From contig JAQPZY010001692.1 in NCBI GenBank assembly GCA_029931535.1, positions 3,325,001 through 3,389,000 on the forward strand: 64,000 bases of DNA. The letters run 5' to 3'. The stretch is from Margaritifera margaritifera. Lineage: Eukaryota; Mollusca; Bivalvia; Unionida; Margaritiferidae. Position 1 is the first letter of the stretch; every line of letters begins with the position of its first letter. This document shows positions 51,040 through 61,935 of the stretch, one piece after another. The notes under the pieces are model-generated. The model saw nothing but the letters and a program-made list of their open reading frames with translations. It was not told the origin of the DNA and searched no databases. The position numbers and the translations under genes are program-made.

Positions 51040-51880
51040 ATATAGTAATCCTCGTGTCCGTCCGTCCTGCATTCATTAGCGTAACTAGTTCCACAGTTAT
51101 AATATGGACTGCCATGAAACTTTGTAAATAATATGCTAATCATCTGAAGGTGCGCATACTGACAAATCACTGTGTTCCTGCAAATTGTGTTAGAGTTATT
51201 CTCCTTTTTGTCTTGTAACTTAATGCAATGTATGACACGATCTCGGTAACACAAATAGTTCCGCAGTTTTTGATGGATTTCTATGAAGATGGTCAATATT
51301 ATGTTCATCACCTGAAGGTGCCCATATTGATAAATCAGTTTGCTCCCCAATTTTTGTTAGAGTTTATTGCCCTTTTTGTATTGAAGCTTATTGCAGTGAA
51401 TAACACAGTGTTTTTAACGCAACTGCTTCCGCAGTATTGGACGGATTCCTATGAAACGTGGTCAATATTTCGGTCGTCACCTCAATATGTTCATATCTAA
51501 AATTCTCCTTGCTCCCGCAATTTATGTAAGAGTTATTGTCCTCTTTGTCTTGTAGCTTATTGCAGTGTATGAAACAATCTTGTTAGCGCATCTAGTCCCA
51601 CATTGTTTTTATGGATTGCCATGAAATTTGGTAAATATTATATTCATCACCTAAAGATGCCTATAACTTTGTTCCCACAATTTTTTAAGAGTTATTGCTC
51701 TTTTTGTCTTGCAGCTTATTGCAGTGTATAATACAGACCTTGTAGCGCAAATATGGCAGAATGTTGTGAAAGCATATACTTTTGCAGTTTTTAGTGGATT
51801 ACTGAGAAACTATTATGGCCATCAGAAGAAAACATGCATGTTGAAAAATCACTGTGCTCGCACTATATTCAGAACAGCTA
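51040..51880. repeat. ~169-bp degenerate satellite, about five copies
   Basis: Equivalent points (TAGTTCC.CAG or variants) fall at 51086, 51256, 51424, 51593 and about 51754. Each unit carries TTGCCTTTTTGTCTTG-like, ATTGCAGTGTAT.A-like and GA..GCCATGAAA-like words. It lies between two parts of a minus-strand LINE, with CGTGTCCGTCCGTCCTGC at its left edge. It is non-coding despite open frames on both strands. Confidence 0.75.
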
Positions 51881-52099
51881 TGCGCTTTTTTTGGGACTAG
51901 ATTCATGTCCATCATGGGGTCGAAGTGGGGTGCTGGAGAGGTGGGGCTATATTTACGTGAGCAAATTGTTTACCACTCCTCTCGTTATATATAGGTTTTA
52001 TTAGGTTTCATTTCCAAGACTTTGGAAACAGTCTGTTTTTTAAAATAGCACTAATTAATTTTCTGAAACATGGTAACAATGAATGCTTTGAGGTTGTTA

Positions 52100-52575
52100 G
52101 CATTTAATTGCTAATTCGATCAAAAGCACCAACTTTTTTGTTTTTAATGATGAAATAACACGCAACACATCTTCATTGGTAATAACATAGTCAAGAGAGT
52201 TATCAACATTAACATCAATAGTATTTCATCATCATAAGCATTATTGTACATTAACTTTATGAAATGTGAAAGTCACCTCCATGGGATATAACTGATTCTA
52301 TATTTCTGACATCACCATCCATTCTCTGTATTTTTCAAGTGTATCTTAAAAGACTTTGGTATTCTTTTTCAATTCTAGATATTTCTTTGATTGATCTAGC
52401 TTTGCACTGTTGATGTTTCTTTTTCACTAAATGCTTATTTTTATTTTGATAACATAGTATTCAACAATTATGTTTCAATTTCTTAGTGTTGCTCTCATCG
52501 TTTTTTTTTTTTTTTTCTCATTTTGTGGTATTATCTTTAAATCTACACATTTATTATCAAACCATTCCTTATCCC
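52100..52575 (-). mobile_element. upstream part of the LINE relic (pre-RT region)
   Basis: Minus-strand fragments resemble the region between endonuclease and RT of LINE polyproteins: EWFDNKCVDLKIIPQN near 52520-52570, then KHQQCKARSIKEISRIEKE near 52350-52420, then weak RT-start sequence near 52130-52200. Stops and shifts are frequent. Confidence 0.5.
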
Positions 52576-52659
52576 TGCGAATACCATATTTGCAGTCATA
52601 AGAAATGGTTTGATAATAAATGTGTGGATTTAAAGATAATACCACAAAATGAGAAAAAA
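52511..52659. repeat. near-perfect hairpin: 56-bp inverted arms, 37-bp loop
   Basis: Arm 52511-52566 is the reverse complement of 52604-52659 with one mismatch (CTACAC against GTGTGG). The arms include the LINE-coding segment WFDNKCVDLKIIPQNEKK, readable outward on both strands. High identity shows that the inverted duplication is recent relative to the decayed LINE. Confidence 0.9.
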
Positions 52660-53570
52660 CTACCTTTAATACAAATCCAACACAATCCTACTGTAAGGCT
52701 ATACCGTTTAAGTATCTTGAACACAGGTTCTACACAACCCTGCTCAAAGGCTGTACTGTTTAAAGCAATGATACCGAACCGTAGTCTGATTCTGTGTCAT
52801 AGACATAGACTCACTCTGCACTATCGTCGCTAAGTTAGCGCTTTTGCTATCTGGCGATTTACTGTCCAATTTTGAATATTACGATACCTATATATGTTAA
52901 GAGTCAAACAAAATAGTTCCAAACACTTGGCCCCTTTACTTTGTTTGTTGTGATGGCTTGCCAAGGTCAATCTAATATATGTCTTGACTGTAATTTTGAA
53001 CTAAGTAAAATTATTCGTAAAAATGTGTTAACAAATAGAGGTACATTGTATATTTGGACTTTTATTACTAGGATTCTTCATCCCTTCTATACCCCATGAC
53101 TTTAGTATTTTTTTTATCTCGATCGTCACATATTAGTGCATTCGTGGTTAGGTTTACAAAATATAATTTCCAGCGGGTAATCGCTGCGATTTATATTATT
53201 AAGTCTCTCAGGGAATTTCCCAGCGCAGCAATTGCTACGATTTATGCTATCAAGGTCGCTATGTGAATTTTCCAACAGCTCAGTGATGTGTATCGAGAGT
53301 TACTATACTAGCACAGCTGAGTTGATTTCAGTGCCACAATCAGGCCCCGATTATTGCTTACAACTATGCTACTGTGAAAACACAATTATTGATCGCCACC
53401 GACTGTGTAAGCGATAATGTTGATATTATTTTCTCCGCAGCTGAGTTAGTCTGATATTATTCGCAGCTGAGTATTTTACGCCTGGGAGAATATCTGAGAA
53501 TATGTTTCACTGACAGAAAATATATTATACCAACTGCCGCAGAAAATATTTTTATATTAGACATTTACCC
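52660..53570. other. non-coding stretch before the right viral-type element
   Basis: Two direct short repeats (ACAATCCTACTGTAAGGCT-like and ACAACCCTGCTCAAAGGCT) lie at about 52681-52755. A loose repeat (CAGCG..AAT.GCT.CGATTTAT) lies near 53172-53250. The left end of the right element may lie in this interval, but no terminal inverted repeat could be paired because the right end is outside the window. Confidence 0.35.
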
Positions 53571-53582
53571 TGGTATATATCA

Positions 53583-54050
53583 ATGGCGAAAAATGCACAG
53601 ATCAACGCATATAGTTTTCTAAAAGAATTTATGAAAATATCCGAGTCGGAAATTAATCTACCTAACTAGTGGAGTGTGCGAAAGGTCACAGAAACTATTA
53701 AATTATTGTTTCGCTTAAATGCATCATACAGATTTGTCAAAGAGGCTTAAAAGATGTTTGATTTTTCAAACACGTATCCGGAGCTTCTTGATAAATTATA
53801 AACTTAGGAATTATCCTGGAAAAATGGCGATGTCTACTTGGAGAAAAATATAACAAGCAACCTGAGAAAAACATTATTTGATATTGTGCAAGAAAAAATG
53901 AAGTCGCTAACGGTTGACTAGACCACCTAGTACAGATAGCGAAACGAGAGAATGCTATTTTTATGACGATGACACCGAATCATCAAGCGAATATTCTAGC
54001 GAAGATTAGCAAGAACAAACTAATTAGAGAGATGCCTTTGGTATTATAAT
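53583..54050 (+). pseudogene. decayed ORFs at the left of the viral-type element
   Basis: The plus-strand frame from ATG 53583 has protein-like content (NAYSFLKEFMKISESEINL) but a stop at 53668-53670, and several further stops follow. A second segment near 53754-53920 reads MFDFSNTYPELLDKL, then VYLEKNITSNLRKTLF. The product is not recognised. The AT-rich codons and many stops indicate long decay. Confidence 0.4.
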
Positions 54051-54165
54051 ATAGTAAAATGTCAAGAGAAATGGATAATGACTTTTGTGAGAATAAGGCG
54101 GTTTATATACACTTCTTAAACGTGAAAATCACAGGGTAATATATTTAGAAGATCAGGAACAGAAA

Positions 54166-54871
54166 ATGCAAGAAACAATGGCTCAGGAACGGAAAATGCA
54201 ACAAACAATGGCTCAGGAACGGAAAATGCAACAAACAATGGATCAGTGTAAAATGACTCTTATACAGATGCCGCAAGATCCGGTTGATAAGAAAAAGAGA
54301 AGCGATTACGCTCCAGTAACAAGACGAGAGAGTTACGAAATGAAAAAATCAAGAGATGGAGAGTCTAAGCGAATGTCGCAACGTTGTGAGTTTCTCGGAA
54401 AGAGATCCTCATGCAAAGAAACAGAAACTATGGAGTCAGTATACCCAAAAAAAGTACACAACATTTTACGTTATCGGATGTCATTGTACAAGCGCCGGCC
54501 ATTTACGAGTTGGCATAGTAACTGCGTGTACTGATGAGTATGCTGTGATTTGGACAAATGGAGGATTGAAGAAAATTATATTCGAACACAAAGATTTATT
54601 TGAAATTGATCCTCGAGTGATACAACCTGGTGAACGAAGTTATTTATGTCGTACTGCAAAGAGCTTGAAAATTACTATCACCGGTGAAAAGTGTTTTACA
54701 GCAAATGGCCGTACAATCAAACACTATCCACTGCAAGTATCTTTACAACCACTTTCATCAGTTGATGAGGAGCACACACGTCTGAAGTTACCCACACCAT
54801 CAATTGAAAACATAGATAATTATATCTATCAAACACAGATGATTATGTCCATTAGAGAATACACTTTGTAA
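54166..54871 (+). pseudogene. coiled-coil repeat protein plus unidentified C-terminal domain, viral-type element
   Basis: The first frame (54166-54534) opens with three copies of a 10-residue repeat (MQQTMAQERK), a probable coiled coil, then a basic region. The second frame (54356-54871) supplies a well-patterned domain (FYVIGCHCTSAGHLRVGIVT, CTDEYAVIWTNGG, YLCRTAKSLKITITGEKC) to a stop at 54869-54871. A frameshift within 54380-54450 probably joins them into one gene of about 230 codons. The domain is not one I can name. It may be specific to this group of elements. Confidence 0.55.
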
Positions 54872-55440
54872 ATATATAAGAAGTTCAATGGCATTAGGAG
54901 GAAATCAATGCAAAGGTGTATGCCTTGGAAAACATAAGCTCTGTGGCAGAACATGTCATTGCGAATACTATTATATTAAGGTGGCACTCTCCAGTTTCGT
55001 ACTTTGCATAGGGTTAGACTTTTAAAGAATAGAATTACCCAGGTTTTCCTCACTGGCTGTCCTGGCTATTTAAAAAAAGACCTTGTATATCTTAGGTATT
55101 GTTAAAAAAAACTTTGAATTCCCTTTATTTTGGTGTATGATTGATGTGTGAAATTTGGGTTATAGAGTATACAGCTTGGTCTTACTTAAGATGTGCATCT
55201 CTCAAAAAACTGCTAGCTCCGCTTGGTCATTTTCACTTTCTGGACTTCAAAGGTAAATAAAAAAAAAGAGCCGATAACCTTTTTTACTTTTTAGATATTT
55301 TGTAATTCATTCATAGTACTTTCAGAGGCTGGTATTGTTTGCTCTGGCAAAATTCGTTTCCCTATTTTAATAACTGCTGAAAATAGTGCACTTTTGACTA
55401 ATTCAGGCTGATTTTTCGAGTACTTTGGAGCGGCCATTTT
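54872..55440. other. AT-rich spacer or insertion between element genes
   Basis: No coding pattern, and base composition differs from the genes on either side. It may be a small non-autonomous insertion. No inverted ends identified. Confidence 0.35.
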
Positions 55441-55449
55441 GTCTGCTGT

Positions 55450-55912
55450 GTGCTTAGATCATGTCCAGTTTCCACAAGTGCAATATGTAAAGACATTTCA
55501 GCCACAGTACATGAAAGTAACATAGAGGTATGCCAACATTCTCTCCATTGTGCATGTTGCAAATGGAAAATACTTCATCTTACACATGTCACTTTCTCAG
55601 AAGCATGTATTATCTGTAGAGCGCCCTCATAAATCACATTTGCTCGCGTTACGTGTTGATCCGGGTGTTCGAACACGTCTCAAATGTGGTATCAGCGTAA
55701 AGTCTCGTAATCAGCTCTGTCGACCATGCGGATCCGCCTGCGCAACAGCAATAGAACCTATTGCACAAATACCCAACGTTAACACGCCCGACGACGTTGA
55801 TGAAAACGATAGAGAAGTAAATGAAATTATAGCCAGGATTAAGGCAATTGCCGTTTTCAAGCCTGGTAAAGTAACAATTCTTAAACAATTTATTGACGGA
55901 GCTTACAATTAG
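55450..55912 (+). pseudogene. small Cys-containing ORF upstream of PolB, unidentified
   Basis: The frame 55550-55912 (120 codons) ends KFAVFKPGKVTILKQFIDG-like sequence and contains CGISVKSRNQLCRPCGSAC, a possible zinc knuckle. The preceding frame at 55450-55632 overlaps it with another cysteine cluster (HSLHCACCKWK), so one shift near 55560 is likely. The stop at 55910-55912 lies 25 bp before the next ATG, consistent with a compact gene array. Function unknown. Confidence 0.45.
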
Positions 55913-55937
55913 ACAAAGATTTCCCTTATATAACAAT

Positions 55938-58900
55938 ATGTCGACTGTGAATCAATTAAGGCAACAGCGTGGAATACAAATACCCAGCCGTATGCGAAAA
56001 GCTGATATACTTGCGTTATTAGGACTCGTAACTTAACCACAACCGGTTGTGCAACAACCGCAACAACCAGTTACCCCGGCAACAGCAACGGTATGACAAC
56101 TGAGACAATTCGCGCGCGAGAGTAACATACAAATACCGAGAGGTGCAAGGAAAGCTAACATGCTTACGTTATTAGGTAATATAGCCGAACCGCGTCAGAC
56201 CATGAGAAAGCTTCGTGAAACAGCAGCATGATTCAATAGCGAAATTGTAAATATGGTCCAAGATGAACAAAACCGTCAACGCGTCGCAGCCGCTATAGCC
56301 GCTGAAGCAGTCGAGCATGTTCATAAAACGACCGCCGTCGTATCGCCGTTGAAGCTGCTGCGTATGTTCTTGAACAAGAAGCCCCCGAGTTTAAGTCTCA
56401 TAAGCGTAAGGATAATTATGCAGATTACCGTGCGATTATTCCAAACACGTACACGCCAAGCAAAGACATTATAAAACTTTTGTCGAATATGCGCCCGGAA
56501 ATCGTATAGACGTTACAATGCTCTGGCACCTCAGGAGTTAAAGCGGATATTCTTGTCAATGTGCATTTGTCTATGCCGCTTAATCGTAAGTCATTAGACA
56601 AGGACGCATTTAAAACCCAAACCCAGTGGATTCATGGTGGTCCACTTATAATCACGAACCGCAAAGATGCCAAGGCTATCAATGATGCCAAGGCTATCAA
56701 TGAAGCAATCGATGAAGGTCCTGAAAAGATTCTCCACACGTTGGACAAATTCACCAAAACCGGTTCGGGATGGACTCTGGACAGATGTACGGAAGTTCAA
56801 CTGCATCAACTGAACCATTACGCAGATCGAATTATATACCAACGCCAGACTATATTCCGCCGCAGTCGGTAAAAAATGTAAAAAACAATAACAACGAATG
56901 TTTCAAAAATGGGCGCTCTTATCCAAGTTACATCCCGCGCATGACAATTCAGATCAACCACGACAATACCGGCAATATCTGTACGAAATCAATTTTGGTG
57001 ACAATGAATTTCCGCTGCAAGTTACCGAGGCTATACTAAACAAGTTTGAAGAAATTACCCAAGTATCGCTGTTAACGTGTTCGCTTGGGACAAAGGCTTT
57101 TATGCGCGTCAACTATCACCGCATATACAAAACAAAGATTCGCATGGATGGACCGAGATTGATCTGCTGTTAATAAGCGGCATGAACGGTTCAGAGTCGT
57201 TATCTCATTACGTATGGATACAGAATCTGTCCCGATTGTCTAACCGACATAGCAAGCACAGGGATAAAATGTTTCCATGCAGACATTGCCAAGATTTTTA
57301 GCTCCCCAAACTACTTGATGATCATGACTTTTATTGTGGTGGAATCAGCAAACAACCTCAGCGTACAATTATGCAAGAACCTGGCAAAAACGTTTTGAAA
57401 TTCACCGCGGTGCAGCGAAATATGAAAGTTCCGTATATCATTTATGCGGACTTTGAATGTTTGAATGTTCCAGTGAACGTTCATGAGGTTATAACAAATA
57501 CAACACAAGTTGCGGAACTAGTCCCATGCGGGTTTAGTTATATTGTTTTCCGATGCGACGGAGCAAGGGAGCCACCAATATTGTATCGTGGCCAAAACTC
57601 GGTTGAGGTGTCTCTTAAATCGTTCGAGGTTACAATGAAATGGATCCGCAAACAGCTCTATTCGCCCGAAGACATGATCATGGCATGCAATCTATAGTTG
57701 CGGATTTGTCCAAGTAAAATAAAAATCCATGTGATGCTTTATAACCTGCGTGGGTATAATGGCCACCTGAGAATGCATGCAATTGCAACAGCATCTAATA
57801 TGCCAATAAGCGTCATCCCCAACAACATGGAACAATACAAGACGTTTGGAGTGGTTCAGTTGCAGTTCAATGATTCGCTGCAGTTTTTGAATTTCAGCCT
57901 GGACAAGCTAGATAGCTACCTTGTGGTGGAAAACTTCAAAATCATCAGTCAACATGGTGCCACCGCTGACAAGTTGAAGTTGATAACGCGAAAAGGAGAG
58001 TATCCATACCAGTACATGTGTGGATGGGAAAAGTTTGATGAAACTCATTTACCTCCGATCGAGACATTTCATTCATCATTGTCTCGCGACGGTATTTCAA
58101 CCAACGACTACGTGCACGCAAACGCAGTTTGGTCCGCATTCGAATGCATAAACCTCGGTGACTATCACGATTTGTATTTGCGCACCGATGTGCTGCTGCT
58201 CGTGGATGTCTTTGAAGCGTTTCGGGATACCGCCAATAGAATATACAATCTCGACCCCGCGCACTACTTTACGTTACTGGGAATGTTCTGGGATGCATTG
58301 CTGTTAATGACAAAAGTATAGTTGGAACTGCTCACCGATATTGCGATGCATCTGTTTCTCGAGCGTGATATTCGGGGCGGTATTTCCATGTCAAGTCATC
58401 GATACGCGCGCACGAATAACCCGAGCGTGGACGAATATGACCTCGCTGTCCTAAACAGTTACATCATGTATCTTGATATCAATAATCTTTATAGTGGGCG
58501 ATGATGCAGTCGCTGCCGGTTGGTGGATTTGAATGGATTAATCCCACGGATGTGGACGTATACAAACATGTACATGATCACGAGAGCAACAGCGACCACG
58601 GATACTTCTTTGAAGTTGACTTGGAATACCCAGAGGAGCTTCACCACACTCATAATGACCCCGCGAATGGCTGTCCCAGTATCAGTGTACGATCGTGGAC
58701 GAATCCGGATGCAAGTTTACTGAATGCACCAAACTTGTTCCAACTCTTCGGCGGAAAACCAACTATGTAGTTCACGTAGGAAGCCTTCAGTTGTATCTGC
58801 AATTGGGAATGCGTTTAAGCAAAATTCGTCGTATGCTTAGATTTCGCCGACCGCTTGGATGGCTCCTTATATCCAGATGAATACGAATCTGCTAACGAAT

Positions 58901-59740
58901 GCTAAAAATGATTTTGAAAAAGAATTCTTCAAACTAATGAACAATTCCGTGTTTGGCAAAACTATGGAAAATCAGCGGAAGTGAATTCGCGTTGACCTTG
59001 TCCGTGATACCGAACAAGACAAGCTTAGAAGGCTCATCGCGGACCAGCATTCAAATCCCGAAAGATCTTCGATGGTGGACTCATTGCTGTACATAGTAAA
59101 AACTCGAAACAGAAGCTGACAGAGCCTATCTACATTGGTGCGTCAGTGCTTGACCTTTCAAAGCTGCTCATGTATGAGTTTTACTATGACAAAATTAAAC
59201 ACTTTTACCAGGATTGTGTCAAAATGCTTTACACAGACACCGACTCGCTGCTGATGCATATAATCCACCGATGACGTGTACGCGGATATCGCATCAGACA
59301 CACTTGTAAACAAATTTGACACCAGTGATTATCAAAAAAATCATCCGCTACAAAACAATACAAACCAAAAAGTTGTAGGAAAATTCAAAGACCAGTGCGC
59401 GGGTGATCCTATCGAAGAATACGTGGGACTGCGCCCAAAATGTAATCGATCGTGGTTGGGACCAAAAACAAAAAGAAGGCGAAAGAAGTTCCCGGGGTTA
59501 TTGTGAAAAAGGATCTCACACATGAGATGTATGTGGAATGTTTGCGTGAGTGACGCGAATACACACATACAGCCAACATGATCAGGAGTAAAAGAACATC
59601 GCATGGGTTTATACCGATTAACAAAGGTTAGTTTGTCAACGCTTATTACCAAACGAATGAATATTTCCAAATGGAATTACCACTTACGCGTTTGGACATC
59701 ATGCGATTGCAAATGAACTTACGATTGATACACTAGCGTA
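55938..59740 (+). pseudogene. protein-primed DNA polymerase B relic with N-terminal SAP-like repeats
   Basis: From ATG 55938 the frame encodes two ~28-residue SAP-like DNA-binding repeats (near 55944-56025 and 56094-56170, each ending KA.(I/M)L.LLG). A helical linker and an N-terminal polymerase region follow. Exonuclease motif I is YADFE at 57443-57457. Exonuclease motif II is altered to NLRGYNGHL at 57743-57769, with the usual Asp replaced by Asn. Polymerase motif A is YLDINNLY at 58469-58492, motif [12 protein letters not shown] at 58931-58963 and motif C YTDTDS at 59230-59247. Breaks: stops at 56034, 56094, 56229 and about 56507; shifts near 56340, 56840, 57090 and 58700-58900; further stops at 57299, 57696, 58319, 58502 and 58984. 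It is unlike the PolB at 3.4-7.1 kb, so it is a separate lineage. It would have replicated the element from a protein primer. Confidence 0.88.
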
Positions 59741-59745
59741 AAATA

Positions 59746-60300
59746 GTGGCAGTGCTAACAGGAACGGAAGACGAACCGGGTCCAATTCGTAAGATAGCCA
59801 AACGCGCCAAGGATATTAAGAAAGACACGAGGGCAACCGCGGAAATTATTGAACACTTGCATGGCGCGATTGAGAAATTTCAAGAAGCCTTAGATACAAC
59901 CAGAGGCGACATCGAGGAAATATGTGATGAAGTTGGTGTGGGCGCTAAAGGCACTGAGGCACTTGATGAAAGAGTTACATAGACAATTAAGAATCTTCCA
60001 ACAATAGAACCATCCAAGTATCAATCAATGATGGAAACACCGTCGTAATTTCTTTTTATAGAAGAAGCTCACCAGTGGATACTTGAAAATCCCATGCGTA
60101 TTTACAGACCCGCTAATTGGAAAGAATACCTTTTAAAAATACCACCGAGGGTATATGATACAAAAGTAGACATTGAATGGCCTAAACTGGTATTTAAGGA
60201 GTTTACTGGGAAAACAAAAGCCACCGGTGCGAAGTGGACTCTTTTTAAAAACACATATAATGAATTTATGACCGGGCACCCTGACGTAGGCACGAAATGA
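59746..60300 (+). pseudogene. coiled-coil protein of the viral-type element
   Basis: Two open segments, 59746-59982 and 60094-60300, lie in the same frame with only two stops between them (59980-59982 and one near 60046-60048), so they are one gene of about 185 codons. The first segment is a charged heptad-rich helix (IRKIAKRAKDIKKDTRATAE). The second has a mixed alpha/beta composition (PANWKEYLLKIPPRVYD, EFTGKTKATGAKWTLFKNTY). No ATG is clear at the start. Function unknown. It sits between the polymerase and the capsid genes. Confidence 0.5.
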
Positions 60301-60360
60301 ATGCATACACACAAAGATACGAACGTCCACCCAGACCCCAAGAATAACAACAAACTGTAG

Positions 60361-60679
60361 GAAGAGGGTGAAAGATTCTCTTCGTGGACGTCGTAACCAC
60401 ACAGTGTTCAACACCGCAGGTGAATGTGTGTCTGTGGACTAGCAACAGGTAAATGCACTCGAGGATCGATTGAAAACATTAGTGGGATCAGTTTTCACTG
60501 GCAACAACGCACCAGAAGTTATTAATGAGGCCGCATCGAATTGTCAACCATTGCTCACCAATGACATTATGGACCCGGGGACGTTTTGCTTGTTAATACA
60601 TGAACTTGTTGAAGACATCGATGATTATAGGACGAAGACACCGATGATGAGTTCTGATACACTTCGTGTTTTTACGTGA
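60361..60679 (+). pseudogene. small ORF of the viral-type element, unidentified
   Basis: One frame with a TAG near 60437-60439, then an open stretch to TGA 60677-60679 (ALEDRLKTLVGSVFTGNN, ..DPGTFCLLIHELVEDIDDY). It is helical and acidic at the C-terminus. Not recognised. Confidence 0.45.
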
Positions 60680-60734
60680 AATCAGTGTTGCGTTGCAGCG
60701 TCTTGTTGTAAATACAACCTCGAGCGTTACCTCT

Positions 60735-61427
60735 ATGATACCAATATCATCAAATAAACCAGAATTTTATGTGACTTTTTTCTACACCAATTTCCGCAAG
60801 CGCATTGGCGTCGTTGCGCGTGTATTACAGTTGGCCTAATATTCGATCACGACTGTTCAGTGATCTTCCCGCGAAGAACTCATTTGTGTTTTCGGCAGAC
60901 GGTGGCGCCGCCTGGAATAATAATGAATTTCCCACAGGCGCGTACGATTTTATATATCAATGATGAGATTCGTCTGAGAATTTCGTTGGTGACCGGCAAC
61001 GATTCTAAGATTTACATATGTGTACATGAGCGCACACACAGCTCTGTCATCTCGATAGAATCGCCAACGTACGTGGTTGATATTAGACGATCATCGTTGA
61101 TAACAGTTCTTGGTTGGCTAGAATATATTTCTGACGATACAGGTTAGTTTAATATGCGACGCTATCAATAGCATTTATAGTTCAGGTTCAGGTAGCGGAG
61201 TTTCCACAAGTATTGCGTTGCAGGGTTATATTTTATTTTGATTCTCCTCAAATGCTCCATCTGGTTTTCTGTTATCGATTACTCCCACACCTGTGTATCT
61301 TTCCTGCCATAATCCTCGGTTGACACATCTTCGTTTTACTCTTGTGGACCAGAACGGGCACATGTTGGAGCATCGCGGGGAAACTTTGACAATACAACTG
61401 TACATTAGAGATCGACCTGACATTTAA
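60735..61427 (+). pseudogene. penton-like/minor capsid (single jelly-roll) protein relic
   Basis: ATG at 60735 (MIPISSNKPEFYV). Shifts occur near 60825 and 60955. Then INDEIRLRISLV, a beta-rich stretch with SSLITVLGWLEY at 61092-61130 and a stop at 61144-61146. After a damaged segment, a final frame near 61322-61427 reads LRFTLVDQNGHMLEHRGET and ends in TAA. The order of beta-strand motifs, the ..FPTGAY.. turn and the DQNG..RGE..T ending match a family found beside the major capsid gene in this group of elements. I infer a vertex (penton) role from that position. Broken by several indels. Confidence 0.65.
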
Positions 61428-61432
61428 ATATA

Positions 61433-61924
61433 ATGACAATCATACGTGGACGTGTGAGACTCGTGCGTGTTGTTAGCACGAGAAAACGCGTTTATGCAGT
61501 ATATTATGGAAATGGACTTGGTGATGTTGTTCAGGGATTATTTACAGGATCACCAAAGGTTCTTGCGGGTCTGGTTTCGCGTGCTGCACCAATAGCTAAA
61601 CATGTTGCAATGCGAGTCATTGATAGCATCAAAAACGTTGCTTTGGATCCGTTAAAAAATCTAGGATTGCAAGCGGTTCAATCGATTCGAGATCGACTAC
61701 GGCAATTAGTGACTCGAGCACCACCAAAAGCAATTACACTTAGATCGACAGCAACAATGCCAGTTTCGGTTTGTAAAATCATCAATGAAGCTGCTCAACA
61801 ACGTCTAACTGATTCAATGATTGAGAATGCAACAATGGAAAGTGGATTGCAGTTGTGCACGCGAGTGACAACGCCGGGACGACGACAAAGCCGTCGCGCA
61901 AAAAGGTATAAGACGAAACCATAA
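61433..61924 (+). CDS. small basic virion-type protein (pVI-like), intact frame
   Basis: An unbroken frame of 163 codons from ATG 61433 to TAA 61922-61924, starting 5 bp after the preceding gene's end. It has a basic N-terminus (IRGRVRLVRVVSTRKRV), then a glycine-containing amphipathic helix region (GLGDVVQGLFTGSPKVLAGL; APIAKHVAMRVIDSIKNV) and a strongly basic tail (GRRQSRRAKRYKT). Size, charge, amphipathic helix and position just before the major capsid gene resemble adenovirus-type minor capsid or membrane-acting proteins. No sequence proof is available here. Notably open among broken neighbours. Confidence 0.6.
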   Translation: MTIIRGRVRLVRVVSTRKRVYAVYYGNGLGDVVQGLFTGSPKVLAGLVSRAAPIAKHVAMRVIDSIKNVALDPLKNLGLQAVQSIRDRLRQLVTRAPPKAITLRSTATMPVSVCKIINEAAQQRLTDSMIENATMESGLQLCTRVTTPGRRQSRRAKRYKTKP

Positions 61925-61935
61925 ATGTATAAACA

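Noticed and set aside
52486..52833. 115-codon plus-strand ORF as a gene
   Set aside because: It reads through a hairpin made of inverted LINE sequence and continues into unrelated repeats.
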